Shown here: positions 11,451 to 24,769 of the stretch, piece after piece
Layout: each line of letters begins with the position of its first letter
Position numbering within the stretch: the stretch's first letter is position 1
NCBI GenBank assembly: GCA_026168455.1
Contig: CM047426.1
Coordinates: 48,369,589 to 48,433,588 of the forward strand
Direction: 5' to 3'
Length of the DNA: 64,000 bases
Source: Theocolax elegans
Taxonomy: Eukaryota > Arthropoda > Insecta > Hymenoptera > Cerocephalidae
Translations under genes and position numbers: made by a program
The notes under the pieces: model-generated
Seen by the model: the letters and a program-made list of their open reading frames with translations, nothing else
The model's database searches: none
What the model was told of the DNA's origin: nothing

Positions 11451-12060
11451 TGTATTAATAACGAATAAATAAATTATTGAAAGTGAAACCCTAATAAATA
11501 AATTAGAAGTTTCTGTTTATGTGGACAAAATTTGTAGAATACTATTCCGAACAAATGTTTGTATTCAATTGAATTAATAAATATTTGTATTTGTAAAGAT
11601 AAATACTTGTTGATTCAATTTTATTTCAGTACTTTCAATTACAGAAACTTTTTATGAAGTTAACGCAAAAAAATATATAAATGATTAATTAAAAACAAAT
11701 TTACGGTATGGTAAAAAATACTTGTCGAATATTCCGCTTTGATTTTAGTACTTTCTATTGAACAAACTTTTTATGGAGTTTAAGTAAAATATATAAATGT
11801 TTAATTAAAAACAAATTTATGATATGGTTATAAATACTTATCGATTATGTTGTTTTGATTTCAATAGTTTCTATTGCAGAAACTATTTTTGGAGTTTAAG
11901 CAAAATATATATAATGCCTAATTAAAATAAAAATGAGTAATTAAGGACGGGAGTTAGAATTAAAGATTTTTGTTGTCGGATAACATTTTTGAAAGTGCGA
12001 TTGGAAACCATACTGCAAACGTTGACACCTTCGCCGAAGGTGTTTTATAAAGTACTTTCC
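11451..12060 (-). repeat. Partial second copy of the foldback family
   Basis: Inverted-orientation subrepeats (AGTACTTTCAATTACAGAAA, AACAAATTTACGGTATGG and similar) recur at 11620-11900. They end in GTTGACACCTTCGCCGAAGG at about 12020, the same terminal stem as the neighbouring element with base changes. It looks like an older half-copy. Confidence 0.65.
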
Positions 12061-12440
12061 AGAGACACTAAATCAATTTTAAAAATTTAATAACAAATAA
12101 ACAATTTATTTATTAATATATACATATGTTTAAATAAAAACAAATTTATAGTAGGGTACAAAATGTTAGTAATACTCTTTAAATAAATAAAATTTCATGT
12201 AAATATCTGAGATGTCAAATTCTTTTACTGGGCTATTTTTGATATCCTTTTCGTCTCCTATAAGCATATATATGTTTACTCAAAAAAGTTGAGACAGAGC
12301 TATAGGGGAAAACGAACGAGTGAGTAAGACACGCGTGATCTAGTTATTTTTTCATTATTATCTTAAACGGTCATCTTTTATCTTACACGGTCGTCAATCA
12401 TCTAATTTGCCGAGAAACGTGCGCGTAGCAGAACCTGTCA
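12061..12440. other. Flank upstream of PLE-A, no gene seen
   Basis: This is the sequence left of the PLE-A insertion. Its last 12 bases (GTGACAATTATT, 12441-12452) are repeated after the insertion. No exon could be read. It may be intron or promoter DNA of the mLST8 locus, but nothing shows this directly. Confidence 0.4.
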
Positions 12441-12502
12441 GTGACAATTATTTAGAAGGAATAATTTTCGATCTTGGTGAATAAACCACAAGTTTAATTA
12501 AC

Positions 12503-12546
12503 TGGCGACGTTTCGATGACTCTTCGTCATCCTCTTCAGGCTATAC
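12503..12546 (-). ncRNA. Hammerhead ribozyme, PLE type (copy 2)
   Basis: Same core as copy 1 on the minus strand: CTGAAGA, 6-bp stem II GATGAC/GTCATC with loop GAAGA, GAAAC, GTC. It belongs to the minus arm of PLE-A. Confidence 0.85.
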
Positions 12547-13309
12547 GTTTATTTTAAAAAATATACAAATGAATACATTTGGTTTAACAATTATAGTTTT
12601 AATTATAAGTTTTGTTTTTTAAGTCTCATGATTTACAATATTTTACTTACTACTCGTCATTATATCAGATGTTTAACATCGACATTACATCGTAGCATCA
12701 CTGAGTCGTCGCACTAATAACGAAAACAAGGATATTTAAAACAATGAAATTACAATTTATATAGACAGAAGTTGAACAGTTATGTCGATTACCTTCATCT
12801 TATATAAAGCTCCATATATCCAAATTAACATTATTAATAATTTAATAAATAAATAAATTAGGACATAACAAAAATAATGAATAACACAAAAATCAAGCAA
12901 AAGCCGTTACAAGACTAGATATAATTATCACAGACAACGTACTAAATTTATTCGCAGCTGATATATATAGCTATAGTGAAGTGTAGCATGACACCAACTA
13001 TATCTATATAAAGGCGCGATTTTTGAATCTAATTTAATGACTGAATATTATATTATGTCATAGATTAAAATTATTATTGTCCACACTGAAAAAAAAATTT
13101 AGTAAAATCAAAGAAAATTTTTTTGATTCAAAGAAATAATTTTGTTCAATACTCCTGTGACAATTATTTCTTTAAATCAAAGAAAATAACTTACTCGATT
13201 TTAAGAATTATTCAATAGAACCAACTTTATATTTAATTTAAAGCAATGAAACATTTATGTGATTGAACTGAACATTTGTTTGTCCTTCGTAAATCATTAC
13301 ATGGGTTTG

Positions 13310-15990
13310 AAGAAATATTTTAACATAAAATATTTCTTGGTTTTAATAAAATATTTATTTGAGGTGAAACAATATTTGGTTGTTTTTAATAATCAATTTC
13401 ATCATTGCAAGGAAATATTAGTGTGATTAAAGTAAATATTTATTTAATTAACATAAAATATTTCTTGGTTTTAATAAAATATTTATTTGAGGTGAAACAA
13501 TATTTGGTTGTTTTTAATAATCAATTTCATCATTGCAAGGAAATGTTTCGGTGACGGAAGTAAATATTTCTCCAATTTAAGTGAAATATTTCATTGTTGT
13601 AATGGAATATTTCTTCTTGTTGAAGAAATATTTCTTTCATTCAAGTAAATATTTCTTCAATTTACAGAAAATGTTTCTTTGTTTTAATGAAATATTACTT
13701 TCAGCTAAAAGAATATTCCTTTGTTATCAATATTCAATTTCATCATTGCAAGGAAGTATTTCTGTGATTAAAGTAAATATTTCTCCAATTAAAATGAATA
13801 TTTCATTGTTGTAATGGAATATTTCTTCTTGTTGAAGAAATATTTCTTTCATTCAAGTAAATATTTCTTCAATTTACATAAAGTCTTTCTTAGTTTTAAT
13901 GAAATATTACTTTCAGCTAAAAGAATATTCCTTTGTTATCAATATTCAATTTCATCATTGCAAGGAAATATTACTGTGATTAAAGTAAATATTTCTCCAA
14001 TTAAAATGAAATATTTCATTGTTGTAATGGAATATTTCTTCTTGTTGAAGAAATATTTCTTTCATTCAAGTAAATATTTCTTCAATTTACAGAAAATGTT
14101 TCTTTGTTTTAATGAAATATTACTTTCAGCTAAAAGAATATTCCTTTGTTATCAATATTCAATTTCATCATTGCAAGGAAATATTAGTGTGATTAAAGTA
14201 AATATTTATTTAATTAACATAAAATATTTCTTGGTTTTAATAAAATATTTATTTGAGGTGAAACAATATTTGGTTGTTTTTAATAATCAATTTCATCATT
14301 GCAAGGAAGTATTTCTGTGATTAAAGTAAATATTTATTTAATTAACATAAAATATTTCTTGGTTTTAATAAAATATTTATTTGAGGTGAAACAATATTTG
14401 GTTGTTTTTAATAATCAATTTCATCATTGCAAGGAAGTATTTCTGTGATTAAAGTAAATATTTCTCCAATTTGAATGAATTATATCATTGTTCTAATGGG
14501 ATATTTTTTATAGTTGAAGAAATATTTCTTTAATTTAAATATTCCCTTTTACCGTTGCAAAGAAATAATTCTTTCATTGAAGCAAATATTTCTTCAATTT
14601 ACAGAAAATGTTTCTTTGTTTTAATGAAATATTTTTTCAAGCTGAAAGAATATTCCTTTGTTATCAATATTCAATTTCATCATTGCAAGGAAGTATTTCT
14701 GTGATTAAAGTAAATATTTATTTAATTAACATAAAATATTTCTTGGTTTTAATAAAATATTTATTTGAGGTGAAACAATATTTGGTTGTTTTTAATAATC
14801 AATTTCATCATTGCAAGGAAATATGTTCTTATTGCAAGGAAATATTAGTGTGATTAAAGTAAATATTTCTCCAATTAAAATGAAATATTTCATTGTTGTA
14901 ATGGAATATTTCTTCTTGTTGAAGAAATATTTCTTTATTTTAAATATTCCATTTTACGATTGCAAAGAAATAGTTCTCTTATTAAAGTAAATATTTATTT
15001 AATTAACATAAAATATTTCTTGGTTTTAATAAAATATTTATTTGAGGTGAAACAATATTTGGTTGTTTTTAATAATCAATTTCATCATTGCAAGGAAGTA
15101 TTTCTGTGATTAAAGTAAATATTTCTCCAATTTGAATGAATTATATCATTGTTCTAATGGGATATTTTTTATAGTTGAAGAAATATTTCTTTAATTTAAA
15201 TATTCCCTTTTACCGTTGCAAAGAAATAATTCTTTCATTGAAGCAAATATTTCTTCAATTTACAGAAAATGTTTCTTTGTTTTAATGAAATATTTTTTCA
15301 AGCTGAAAGAATATTCCTTTGTTATCAATATTCAATTTTATCATTGCAAGGAAATGTTTCGGTGACGGAAGTAAATATTTCTCCAATTTAAGTGAAATAT
15401 TTCATTGTTGTAATGAAATATTTCTTTTAGTTGAAGAAATGGTTTTTTATTTTAGTGAAATATCTATCCGAGTCAAATAAATTTTTATTTTATTTCAATA
15501 AAATATTTTTTTGATCTCAAGAGATATTTCTTTGTTTTCGGTATTCGATTTTATCATTGCCAAAAATATTTTGCTCATTTAAATAACATATTTCTTAGTT
15601 TTAATAATGTATTTTTTTCTTCAAATGAATTATTATTTTCTTTTAGTAAAATAGTTGTTTCAAAATAAAGAACTATTTCTTTATATCTTATTTTCAATTT
15701 ATCATTGTAAAAAAATGTTTCTTTGATTGAAATAAATATTTCTCCGAGTTAAATAAACTGTTATTACATTTTAATGAAATATCTTTTTTGCTAGAGAAGC
15801 TTTTATTTGTATTAATAAAATATTTCTTTGATTAAGGAAACTTTTTTTTGTTTTTTTTGTATCTAGTTTTATTATTGCAAAGCAGTTTTTCTTTGATTTC
15901 ATTAAACATTTCTCGTATTATAATAAATCACTATTTTCTCTTACAAAGTATTTTATTAAATGAAATCAATAAAAACTTCTATTTGTTTAC
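13310..15990. repeat. Subterminal tandem repeat array of the CACTG element
   Basis: Blocks such as GGAATATTTCTTCTTGTTG, TTCAATTTCATCATTGCAAG and TATTTGAGGTGAAACAATAT recur many times; the first recurs with a spacing near 212 bp (about 13605, 13817, 14029). The array gives long spurious open frames in one orientation. Subterminal repeats of this kind in CMC transposons are usually transposase-binding sites, which is an inference here. Inverted relatives lie at 27780-28300 in the neighbouring element. Confidence 0.8.
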
Positions 15991-16532
15991 TTTTAAATTA
16001 AACATTTAAGCATATATATTTCTTTGATTTAAAAAAACTCTTACTAAAATAAGGAATATGTACTTTTCAATGCTGAATTATTTCTTTCAAACAGATTAAT
16101 CGAATCCTAAAAGTAAGTAAATAGAAGTTTTTATTTATTTAACTTAAAAATTATTTTTTTAATTTTATTAAAGCAAGTTCGTATATATATATATTATACA
16201 CTTTTAGTGGGATTATTAAATAAAAAATTATTTAGAAATTGAAAGTACAACTGGTTTTATTGTAGAACGTAAAAAAATTACAACTTAAGCGACAATCAAA
16301 TATTATTTTGTGATTATAATCTATAGGTATTTTTACATGTATCAGTTAATAAACTTGTTTCTTAGCAAGCAGGAGAAATGATATCATACATCTAATTAAA
16401 AGCTGTATACATAGAAGATAATTATTAAACTAAACGTCTCGTTGCAAAAAAGAACTCATGAAATTAAAGATAGTTATTAATGATTAATACTATTTAAAGA
16501 TAACTTTTATAAAAATATTCAATAATGGGATA
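15991..16532. other. AT-rich spacer downstream of the transposase gene
   Basis: No coding signal. It contains the likely 3' UTR of the minus-strand transposase-like gene, with A/T-runs and AATAAA-type words on the minus strand. Confidence 0.4.
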
Positions 16533-18960
16533 CTACATAAAGCTCCTCCTAGAAATATACATTTCTAAATCTGGCATGAGTTGGACAGAATAGCATTCAT
16601 AATCTTCGAGATTGTGTTGATTTATTATATCCCATTCTTTAGTTTCAATAACCTTATAAGCATTTAAGTGATTGCAATGTTCTAAAATTATAATCTTATG
16701 ATATAAAAAAAAAACTTGATTTAAATTAATGATTATTAATTTTATTTTACCAAAGCAAACGTCGTGATATTCTTCCGTATTTATTACGTTACCATCACAA
16801 TACAATGTTCCGTTAAGTCTCGCCCACGGTGTATAATACATGTCGTAAAAAGAATCTGATGGTAACAATGCCTTAAAACTTTGAAAATCACTGTTTAATC
16901 GTACTTTACTTGATAGCAAACCGTGAGACAAATTTTCAGAAAATCCCTGATTAAGTACGAATCTGTAACATAGTTGAAGCTGATGCTTTGTTGCTAAAGT
17001 ATAAGCCGGGTTTCTTCTTGATGTTACAATTTTTGAATTTTCTTTAATTTTTTTATGTTTTCCCTCGTATCTTATGCAAGACATATTTTTAAGGGGCCCA
17101 AAGTATTTCATTATTCTTGCATAATGCAGTAAGAAGTGATGCTTAGGTTTAAATGTACGTTTAAAAAGTTTTAAATACAAAGAGAGGTATTCGGATACCA
17201 ACTTTTCAAAGAATTTAATTAAGTCGTCTGTAAGAATATTTGTAAATGCAATAAGAACTATTTTTTGCATTGTTAGGTAAAATTTTCATACTTTATTATT
17301 TAATGGAATTAAGTCTCCAATTATAAGGGTCAAGTTTGTTATTAAAAAGTGCATTTCGGAGGAGGAAACAATAATTAATTCGTTTTTAATAGATTCTAGT
17401 TTTAAAGTAGGAATATTTGTATCACGTGAAATACTACTAAAACACTGAATTCTTTCATTAAGAATATCTACTGTAAAATAGTTTGCTTCGATAAAACAAT
17501 GTAAAATTTTGCCTAAATCATAACGACATACGCCTTCGAGAAGATCGTGCATCGGATCAACAGAAAAATTAGTAATTACGTGATAATTTTCAATATAATT
17601 AAATGGACATGTATCTTTGATTCCAAATTGTTTTAGCTTTAGAATGTTCATCGTAGTTATCAATAGTTCTTAAAAATTTGACATTTTCTTTTTTTGATTT
17701 TTCCAATATATGTTTTGAAGCAAAACACATTCTACAGTAATACAGGGAATTAAAACTCATTGAAAAGCCTAGTATTGAATTTAAACCCAGATTGTCACCT
17801 GTAATAAAAGCTAATATTAAATAAATTTTTACTTCATTATTATTTATATTAATGTTTAGACCATTTGATTCCAAATCTTGTAACTGTTCTATTATTTTAT
17901 TAAATATTCTTTTATTACCCACTGATTTGTGATCAAGATAATTGTGCAATTGTACTAATAGAATATTTTCTAGCATACTTGAATATTCAAACGGAATACC
18001 TACAATTGAGCAGTACACTGCGCCAATTTTATTTTTCCCTTTGCACGATCCTAAGACGTTGTTTATTTCTAAATCATCAAAATACAGTACTAAGGGGAGA
18101 CAAATTTTATTTTTGTATTTGACCTCTATTGATTTCCAAAAATGACTATTAAAAAATGATAAATTTGGTTTTTGTTTACAATCATTAATATTTTTCATAA
18201 TAGAACTAAAAACGTTTGGTAATTCTAAAAATTTTTTAAAAACATAATTTAACGGTATTATACTTAATTTGTTTTGAATTATTTTGAATTGTCGTTTTCT
18301 GTTACGTTTTCCAAAAGACAAATATGATTTTATTATAATTAGTTTTGGTAAAAATAAACAATTTATTTCTTGCAAGTACTTGAAAGTCATATGTTTACTT
18401 TTGAAATATTTAAATCCGTTTTGAATAATATTTAACATTTTTGTTAGATTATGCATGCTTTTGTACTTATTTTTCACAAATTCTAAACAGTTACACAAGT
18501 AAATTTCGCAAAAACTGTCAATTATTTCCTGGATAACGTTTTGATTTAAACTCCCATAAGCATAAAGTTTGGTTATATAACTCAAAGCAAACTTAAAAAC
18601 TATGTTTTTCAATGAATCAATATCAAATTCCTGATTTATTGTATTAGGAATACTTTGAATATCAGACACGTTTATATCACTAGCGGTACCATCAGAATTT
18701 TTATGTTTTTTAAGAGAAATGTTTTCATTACATGTTTTTATTAAAGAGTTTTTAAAAAGTTCACTTCGAACTGTGTTTACAGATAAATGTTCAATTTGCA
18801 CATGTCTTTTAAGGGAATAAACATTCTGAAACGGTTTAGAACAATGATCAATGTTACAGACAACTTCAGAATTCATACGATATTTGTGTTTTAACTTCAC
18901 ATGACTCATTACAATATCTAATGAACTAAATTCTTGGCCACAAAAAAAACAAGAAATCAT
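16533..18960 (-). pseudogene. C2H2 zinc-finger DDE-type transposase-like protein, disabled
   Basis: Starting at 18960, the protein opens with two C2H2 fingers (residues about 4-30, CFFCG...HVKLKH, and about 34-58, CNIDHC...LKRHVQIEH). A long lysine-rich middle follows. After a one-base shift near 17640 come the family's clearest motif, DPMHDLLEGVC (about 17550-17520), and later KPKHHFLLHY (about 17160) and the YEGKHKKIKE stretch. An in-frame TGA at about 17310, in NNKV-stop-KFYLT, replaces what is probably Trp. The D..H and later acidic residues would form the RNase-H-like catalytic core that cuts and joins transposon ends. Full length would be about 800 residues. It is inactive as read; either break could be a sequencing error. 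It lies 340 bp downstream of the SAM gene on the same strand. Confidence 0.75.
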
Positions 18961-19299
18961 TGTGTTTGCTTTGGTATTACAAAAATAAACGAAGTCAAAT
19001 ACACACTATATCTTCTTCTGCACAAAAATAAATTTGGATCAATTACTTTAATTACTTATGTCAATTAAAATTAAATGACTCTATAAGATAAACGCAATAA
19101 AATATATCAATTATCTAAATGTTGTATACATAAGAAATAAGTTGTCTGTGCTTTGATAAAAAAAATAAAAAAATGTAAATACATAGTTTCACGTATTATT
19201 ATAGTTAACGATTATCTTTATGAAATTAAATTACATCGCTAATTCAATACTTCATTTAAATAAAACTTTTAATTAATTTATAGTATTAATTAACATAAA
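18961..19299. other. Intergenic spacer between the two transposon genes
   Basis: An AT-rich spacer between the end of the SAM gene and the start of the transposase-like gene, both on the minus strand. It should hold the promoter of the latter. I see no clear TATA box in a defined place. Confidence 0.4.
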
Positions 19300-22200
19300 T
19301 TAATTATTCTCTACCTCTACCAACTTATTATTTTCATCTATTATTAAATTATTTTTTACTTTACTAATAATATTTTCCATGTATGAAAATGTAGGATCCA
19401 AAGAATTGCTAATCCCGTAAATACCTTTTTGAATGAGGATCCAAATATGTTCAGAATCTTTTGGATACTGCAATTGCAAAACGTGAAACGTTTTAAAACT
19501 AACATCTAATGCCTCTAGAACGCTGTCTACTTTATAAACAATTTCATCCAAACAAACATATATTTCATTGATTTCGTCTAAACTGCCAATAGCAATGTAC
19601 GGTTGAACTGATTGTCCTCTACTCGCAGCATAATTTTTTTTTTCCTCTCTTAATTTGGTCATTTCACCAGGAACCTGAATAACAAATTAAAATATGAATT
19701 TTAATGCCTAGTATAGTATATATAAATAATAAATCGATATATTTACGTACATTCGCATGTTTTATCATACTATCCTTGCATTGAGCAATAGATGGTTTAA
19801 AAGTCTTTTTATCAACTTTCATGCTTCCTTTCGGAGGTAATAAATGTGCTAGCAGCATTAAACCTATGGCGACAAATGAATCTACAAAAAATTCATGATA
19901 TATTTTTTTTTATTTTAGTAAAGAGATATCTTAATTGCTCACATGATTATATGTATATTATATTAATACAGTATTATTACCAGGACAAACGTTATCACAT
20001 TTTATTTTTTCAAGCAGTTCAATTGCAGTATCATCTTTTTTATTAATGGAATTATATTTTATAACAATATCTAAAAACGATTTCCAGATTTTCATATCTA
20101 ATTTAACTTTTGTCAACTTCATTAATCCAAAATCTTCGTTTATTAATTTGTGACCATCAGGATGTTTAAAATGATTCCATTTTTTAAAAATATTAGTTAA
20201 ATCTTTTTCGTGTAATGATTTTAGATCTTTTTGTCGAATATCATGAGTTTTTATCCAATGATCTAAAAGTACTTTCCATGGTGCTTGATTATTTTCTAAC
20301 CATGTAATACTAGTTTGTATACGATGATCAATTTCTTTATTATCTATAAAATAAAAAAAATCAAACTTTTTTAAAAGTAAATTAAAATAAATTCAATAAT
20401 AAAGAAAATCAGAAAATAGAAAAAATATAGAGTAGAGTGTTTTAAGAGATAAAGAAAATAAATAATAATTTACCAGAAGTATTCTTATCGTCCGACTCAG
20501 TATTTGTAATATCTTTTGCAATGTGCATATCTAATTGCTTCAATCGTACTCTACGATTTCGCCATAAAGTTATTAATTTTCCGGTAGATGCTTCGGATTT
20601 TTTTTTTAATGAATTACATTTTTTAATGGGTGGAATATAATAGGTTCTTTCCACTTCGGAAGTAAATTTCTGTTGGACCATTTTAGCATAATAACTTGCT
20701 ATATTATTATTTAACCTATAAAAAAGGTTTTCCAAATTTTAATATCAATTCACAAACAGGAAATCAATTAAAAAAACTTACTGCTTGTTGTCATTTTCCA
20801 GCTCATTGATAATGAGATGACATAATCTGGTCCGTAATCGATCATTAAACATGTTTTTATTATTAACATAAGCTTTTGAAATTCTCTGACCTTCACCAGT
20901 GTCAAGGATTTCTTCAAGAGATTTTAATGTTTCTTCGTCAAACGCATTTTTAGAAGGAAATCTACTATTTTCTCCTTTTTTGTCATCGTATTTATCATCA
21001 GTCACATTTGTAACAGTTGGTTCATTAATTTTCTGTATAATTAGATATTTGATAATACAATTATTAAAGATGATCGTTTCTATATTATTTCGTTAAGGGG
21101 GTTACACCATTGTTAATTTAAAAATAAAAGCACTTTTTTATTACATTTAAAAATTCTTTTTTACTTCTGAAAAACAATTTCTAATCAGAAAGTATATAAG
21201 CAATTTTTCAAAACTGTAAGCAGATCTAGTATGTCAATTACAATTTTAAAATTATATTACAAAAAAATACGAACGAATTTTTTATTAGGTCGATTTAAAC
21301 ATCTTTTATAAATAAATAATAGACATTAGACAAAAAATTAGACTTTTATATCAAATATTCACCAAGTACACAATAACCTGTATATTAAAAAGTGTACGTA
21401 TTTCTCTATAGTTATAATCATGTAGATTAAAAAGATTGTTGTATAGTACCAGTTGCAAATTTGCATTCAAAGTAACGTACTTCTTAGAAATTCAATTTTG
21501 TTGAATTAAATAAGTATTTATTTGTTTTAAAAATACATAATATTAACTCAAATAAATATTTGTTGAAAATAATTATTTCATTTATTTGATTTAATATTTT
21601 TTTCAAAACACAGAAATTATTGTTTGATTTGATAGTGCGTTTGCTTGCATTGAATAAATCATCGAATTAAATCTAATACATCTATTATATAAAAGTAATA
21701 AAATTTGTTTAAAGAAATATTTATTCGCTTCAATAAAATTAACTAGTCAAACCAAAGAAATCATTATTTGATGCAACGAATATAACTGTCATATAGAAAG
21801 TTATTCGAAACAATATAACAATTAATTAATACTATAGAATTTTTTTCAGTGTAGCGCCATCATTTAGTCATATTTTTAATACAAATTTAACTTTTACTTG
21901 GATATATAATTAATAATTACATTAAATATTTGTATTCTACTAATTCTCTATCTATATAAATTATCAACAGTCTTCTTTTATCATTATAGTGGTGTTACCC
22001 CTAAAACACAATGACTAAATTATTTAAAAACATTTTTTTATAATGCAATAAGATTACTATAATACAAATATAACCCTCATGGTAGTCGGGTTATTGTGAT
22101 GTCTTTTTAATAAACAAATAAAATACAAAACTATATGATTAAATATAACATGCCGCTTTAACATTTATTATTTGTTATTATTCAGAACAAAGTTTAGTAG

Positions 22201-24050
22201 GTTTTTTTTCTAAAGACCGACTTGATTTAATGTCATTTTTTAAATAATATTTTAGTCGTTTTATGTAAAATATTAGTATTTTTCACTTTTATATACTAAG
22301 TTTGTTAAGAAAAAGTTATCCTTACTCTTTTTTTTGCAATTGGCTCATCTTTATTGGTTGCAAAATTTGTTTTCCAATAATGCATAAATATTGCTCTTGG
22401 ACCAATATCTTTTATCAAATCAGATATCATATTTTCTTCTAATATTGGTAATATATTCATTGTGATTTTATTTTCTGCAATTATATATAAGTATATATTA
22501 CTCATACAAATATTAAATAATTATTTTTAGTTGCAATTAGAAATTTATTTTAGTATTAAGCTGAAAATATACTTGTAGGTATACACAAAATTAACAAACG
22601 TTCAAAATTTATTTACGTTCAAAATTAATGTACGTTCAAAATTTTAATAAATGTTTGTGTCTACTACAATTTGTAGGTATAGTTAGATATTAATTAATTG
22701 TGAGACTTTTTTACATTGTCTAAATCTTAATCTTTAACATATTTATTAGGAAAACTTCACTAATTAATTAATCCAATTTTAGTTGTATGATAGACATGTT
22801 TAACATATACTATTGTTGCAACAAATATGACTGTAATATCATAATTAAATTAAAAAATAATGTTATAAATATTTTTAAAATTTAATATTTAAATGGTGTG
22901 AATTTCTAATTAATGTTGAATTTTTTTGGTACAAAAATTTATAAAACGTATAATTAAAAAAATATGAATTTAATTTATAAAAGAAGAAATGCTTGAAAAA
23001 AATAAGATAAACTATAAAATTGTATTACAAGAATAGAAACAAAAATTATATAAATATGAAATTGTTATTACACACAGAGTCTATTTTTGAGATTCGGGGA
23101 AAATTTTAAAAATATACGTTATGTTATGTTGATAAATAAATCAATTATTTCAGATAAATAAATTATGTATTCGACATAAATAAATGGTTTCCTTGTTTTA
23201 AACTGACGAATGGTATGCATGGATACCGATATCCATGCAGGTAAAATTAAGTTTTATCAAGTAACCGATATCAATAACATAAGGAGGTTATAAAACGATC
23301 AAACCTACCCTCCGCAACAACGAAAAGTGCGAAGTGGCAAGAAATGACATTGACCCACCTTCGTCGCGGTCCGATTAGCCGAGGCGCATTTTAGCTTACA
23401 TAGTAAACAAATAATACAAGGCATGCATGACTCATGGTACCTGGGCTAACGAACTTCTTAACCTTTCGATTTCGCTAGTTGGCATAGTGTTTGAAAAAAC
23501 GTCGTTGGTATGTGAATACAAGCGCGATTGGGGTAAACGTCACTGTTATGAACGTGCATGGCAATCAATTTTTATGTCGCACTTTTAGCATAAAAAACCG
23601 AGAAACCAAATCCATTATATATACATATAGACACGCGCAGAATGAAAAGTCTTTGAGTACAAGCTACAACAAAAATACATGAATCGCAAGTTTTTCTTAA
23701 TTTTCTCGTATTTATCTCTTTCAATCTTTTAATGCCGAATAAAATAAAAGTAACATAAACGACGATAATTTTGCGAATTTCAGCATCAAACAATAAAAAA
23801 AAAGTCATCAAGTTTAGCAAAGAGAAAGAAAAACAGAAAGTTGTAAAAAGACTAGTGATAAACATTTTTTTTTTAATTTATGGCCCACAATAAAACATGC
23901 AAATGTAATTATAATATTTTTCGGATACTGCTTAAAATAAATAACAATTAACCTAAAAAATTAATAACATCGATACATACCTTGAAAAAGTTCAACAAGA
24001 TCTTCTAGATCGAGATTAATTAATATTTTTCGGACATCCTCATCTGCCAT
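19300..24050 (-). CDS. SAM-domain transposon accessory protein, seven exons, intact
   Basis: Seven exons can be joined on the minus strand: 24050-23981, 22474-22326, 21032-20782, 20715-20474, 20343-19981, 19881-19751 and 19674-19300. All introns have GT-AG ends and every phase fits, giving 1,581 nt and 526 residues with no internal stop. Exons 1-2 encode a SAM-like helical domain (residues about 5-65; LDLEDLVELFQ...DLIKDIGPRA), usually used for oligomerisation. The middle is rich in Lys and Glu, and exons 5-7 hold conserved-looking blocks (LLAHLLPPKGSM; VPGEMTKLREE; ASRGQSVQPYIAIG). Other transposons of this type often carry a second protein beside the transposase, so I infer a role in complex assembly or end recognition. 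A CACTG MITE sits in intron 2. I know no gene name. Confidence 0.8.
21451..21851. mobile_element. CACTG-family MITE in intron 2 of the SAM gene
   Basis: Its right end is TTTTTTTCAGTG followed by TA, and TA also precedes a decayed left end (about 21451). The body from ACTTCTTAGAAATTCAATTT onward is the inverted equivalent of 26145-26545, the right end of the host transposon. It is noncoding and about 400 bp. Confidence 0.7.
22506..23970 (-). other. Intron 1 of the SAM gene, with unassigned DNA
   Basis: The stretch lies between exon 2 (ends 22474) and exon 1 (ends 23981). It is mostly AT-rich, except 23200-23480 (GC-richer, GGTTATAAAACGATC and AAGTGCGAAGTGGC words). Short open frames (23491-23682 plus, 23572-23865 minus) look random. 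No element recognised. Confidence 0.4.
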
Positions 24051-24540
24051 TGCGGAAAATCCACTCGTAAATACTTTCCTTTTTACTTTACCGGACTTGA
24101 TGAGTACAATAAATGCGATCTCGCTTTTAACGTAAAATTTATCTGGAGGTCCAAGAACAAATACAAGGCAAAACGTTTAGTGACAAAAATCACGCGCGTT
24201 ATGAAATATACGTCGCAGCTCTTCATGCACTCAACAAGCACTATATCTATATATGTAGTAAGACGTGTGATACAGTCGGCGTATTCGACCAAACTGTACT
24301 TTATGTGCGTATTTTTGTTTTCTGTGTCCCCAAAGACAAAACCAAACTGTAAGAAGATTCATATAAAGCTGTGTGCGGGGTGAGTAGTAAGAGATAGAGA
24401 GAGAGAGAGAAAGTGCACTCTGTGACCGCGCGCCACTCCCTCTGCCGCGCTGCCTCCCCGCGCAGCTCTCGAGCTTGTGTTTTTGTTTACATTTTTCTTG
24501 TATACTCTCGATTTTTTTTGTTATAACGTACACTGAATTT
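24051..24540 (-). promoter_or_regulatory. Probable 5' region of the SAM gene
   Basis: Directly upstream of the start codon at 24050 there is GC-richer DNA with a purine (GA) run on the plus strand (24395-24412, CT on the minus strand) and a CTCGCGCGCGG-like cluster. (GA)n tracts are common in insect promoters as GAGA-factor sites. This is an inference from position and composition only. Confidence 0.4.
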
Positions 24541-24769
24541 TTCGTTATAATATATTTTCATAATTTGTGGAAAAAAATACTTAAAATAATTAAAACAATG
24601 TTAATATACATGTAATTAGAAAATAATCTCGATCAATGTATTAAACAACTTTTTTTCTTCTAATATGCTATGTCGCTTCAATTATTCGTCATTTTTTCAT
24701 GTACGAACGAAAAAAAATCGTTTTAAGAAAACAGTTTAATCAGGTCGACTATGCGCTATTTGCGCCGAG

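Noticed and set aside
13581..14853. Long plus-strand open frames with repeated YFFLLKKYFF-type residues
   Set aside because: They are the subterminal AT-rich tandem repeats of the CACTG element read through; no start, splice or composition signal supports a protein.
24231..24533. 100-codon minus-strand frame upstream of the SAM gene
   Set aside because: SLSLSLS from a GA/CT tract; the position fits a 5' region better than a gene.
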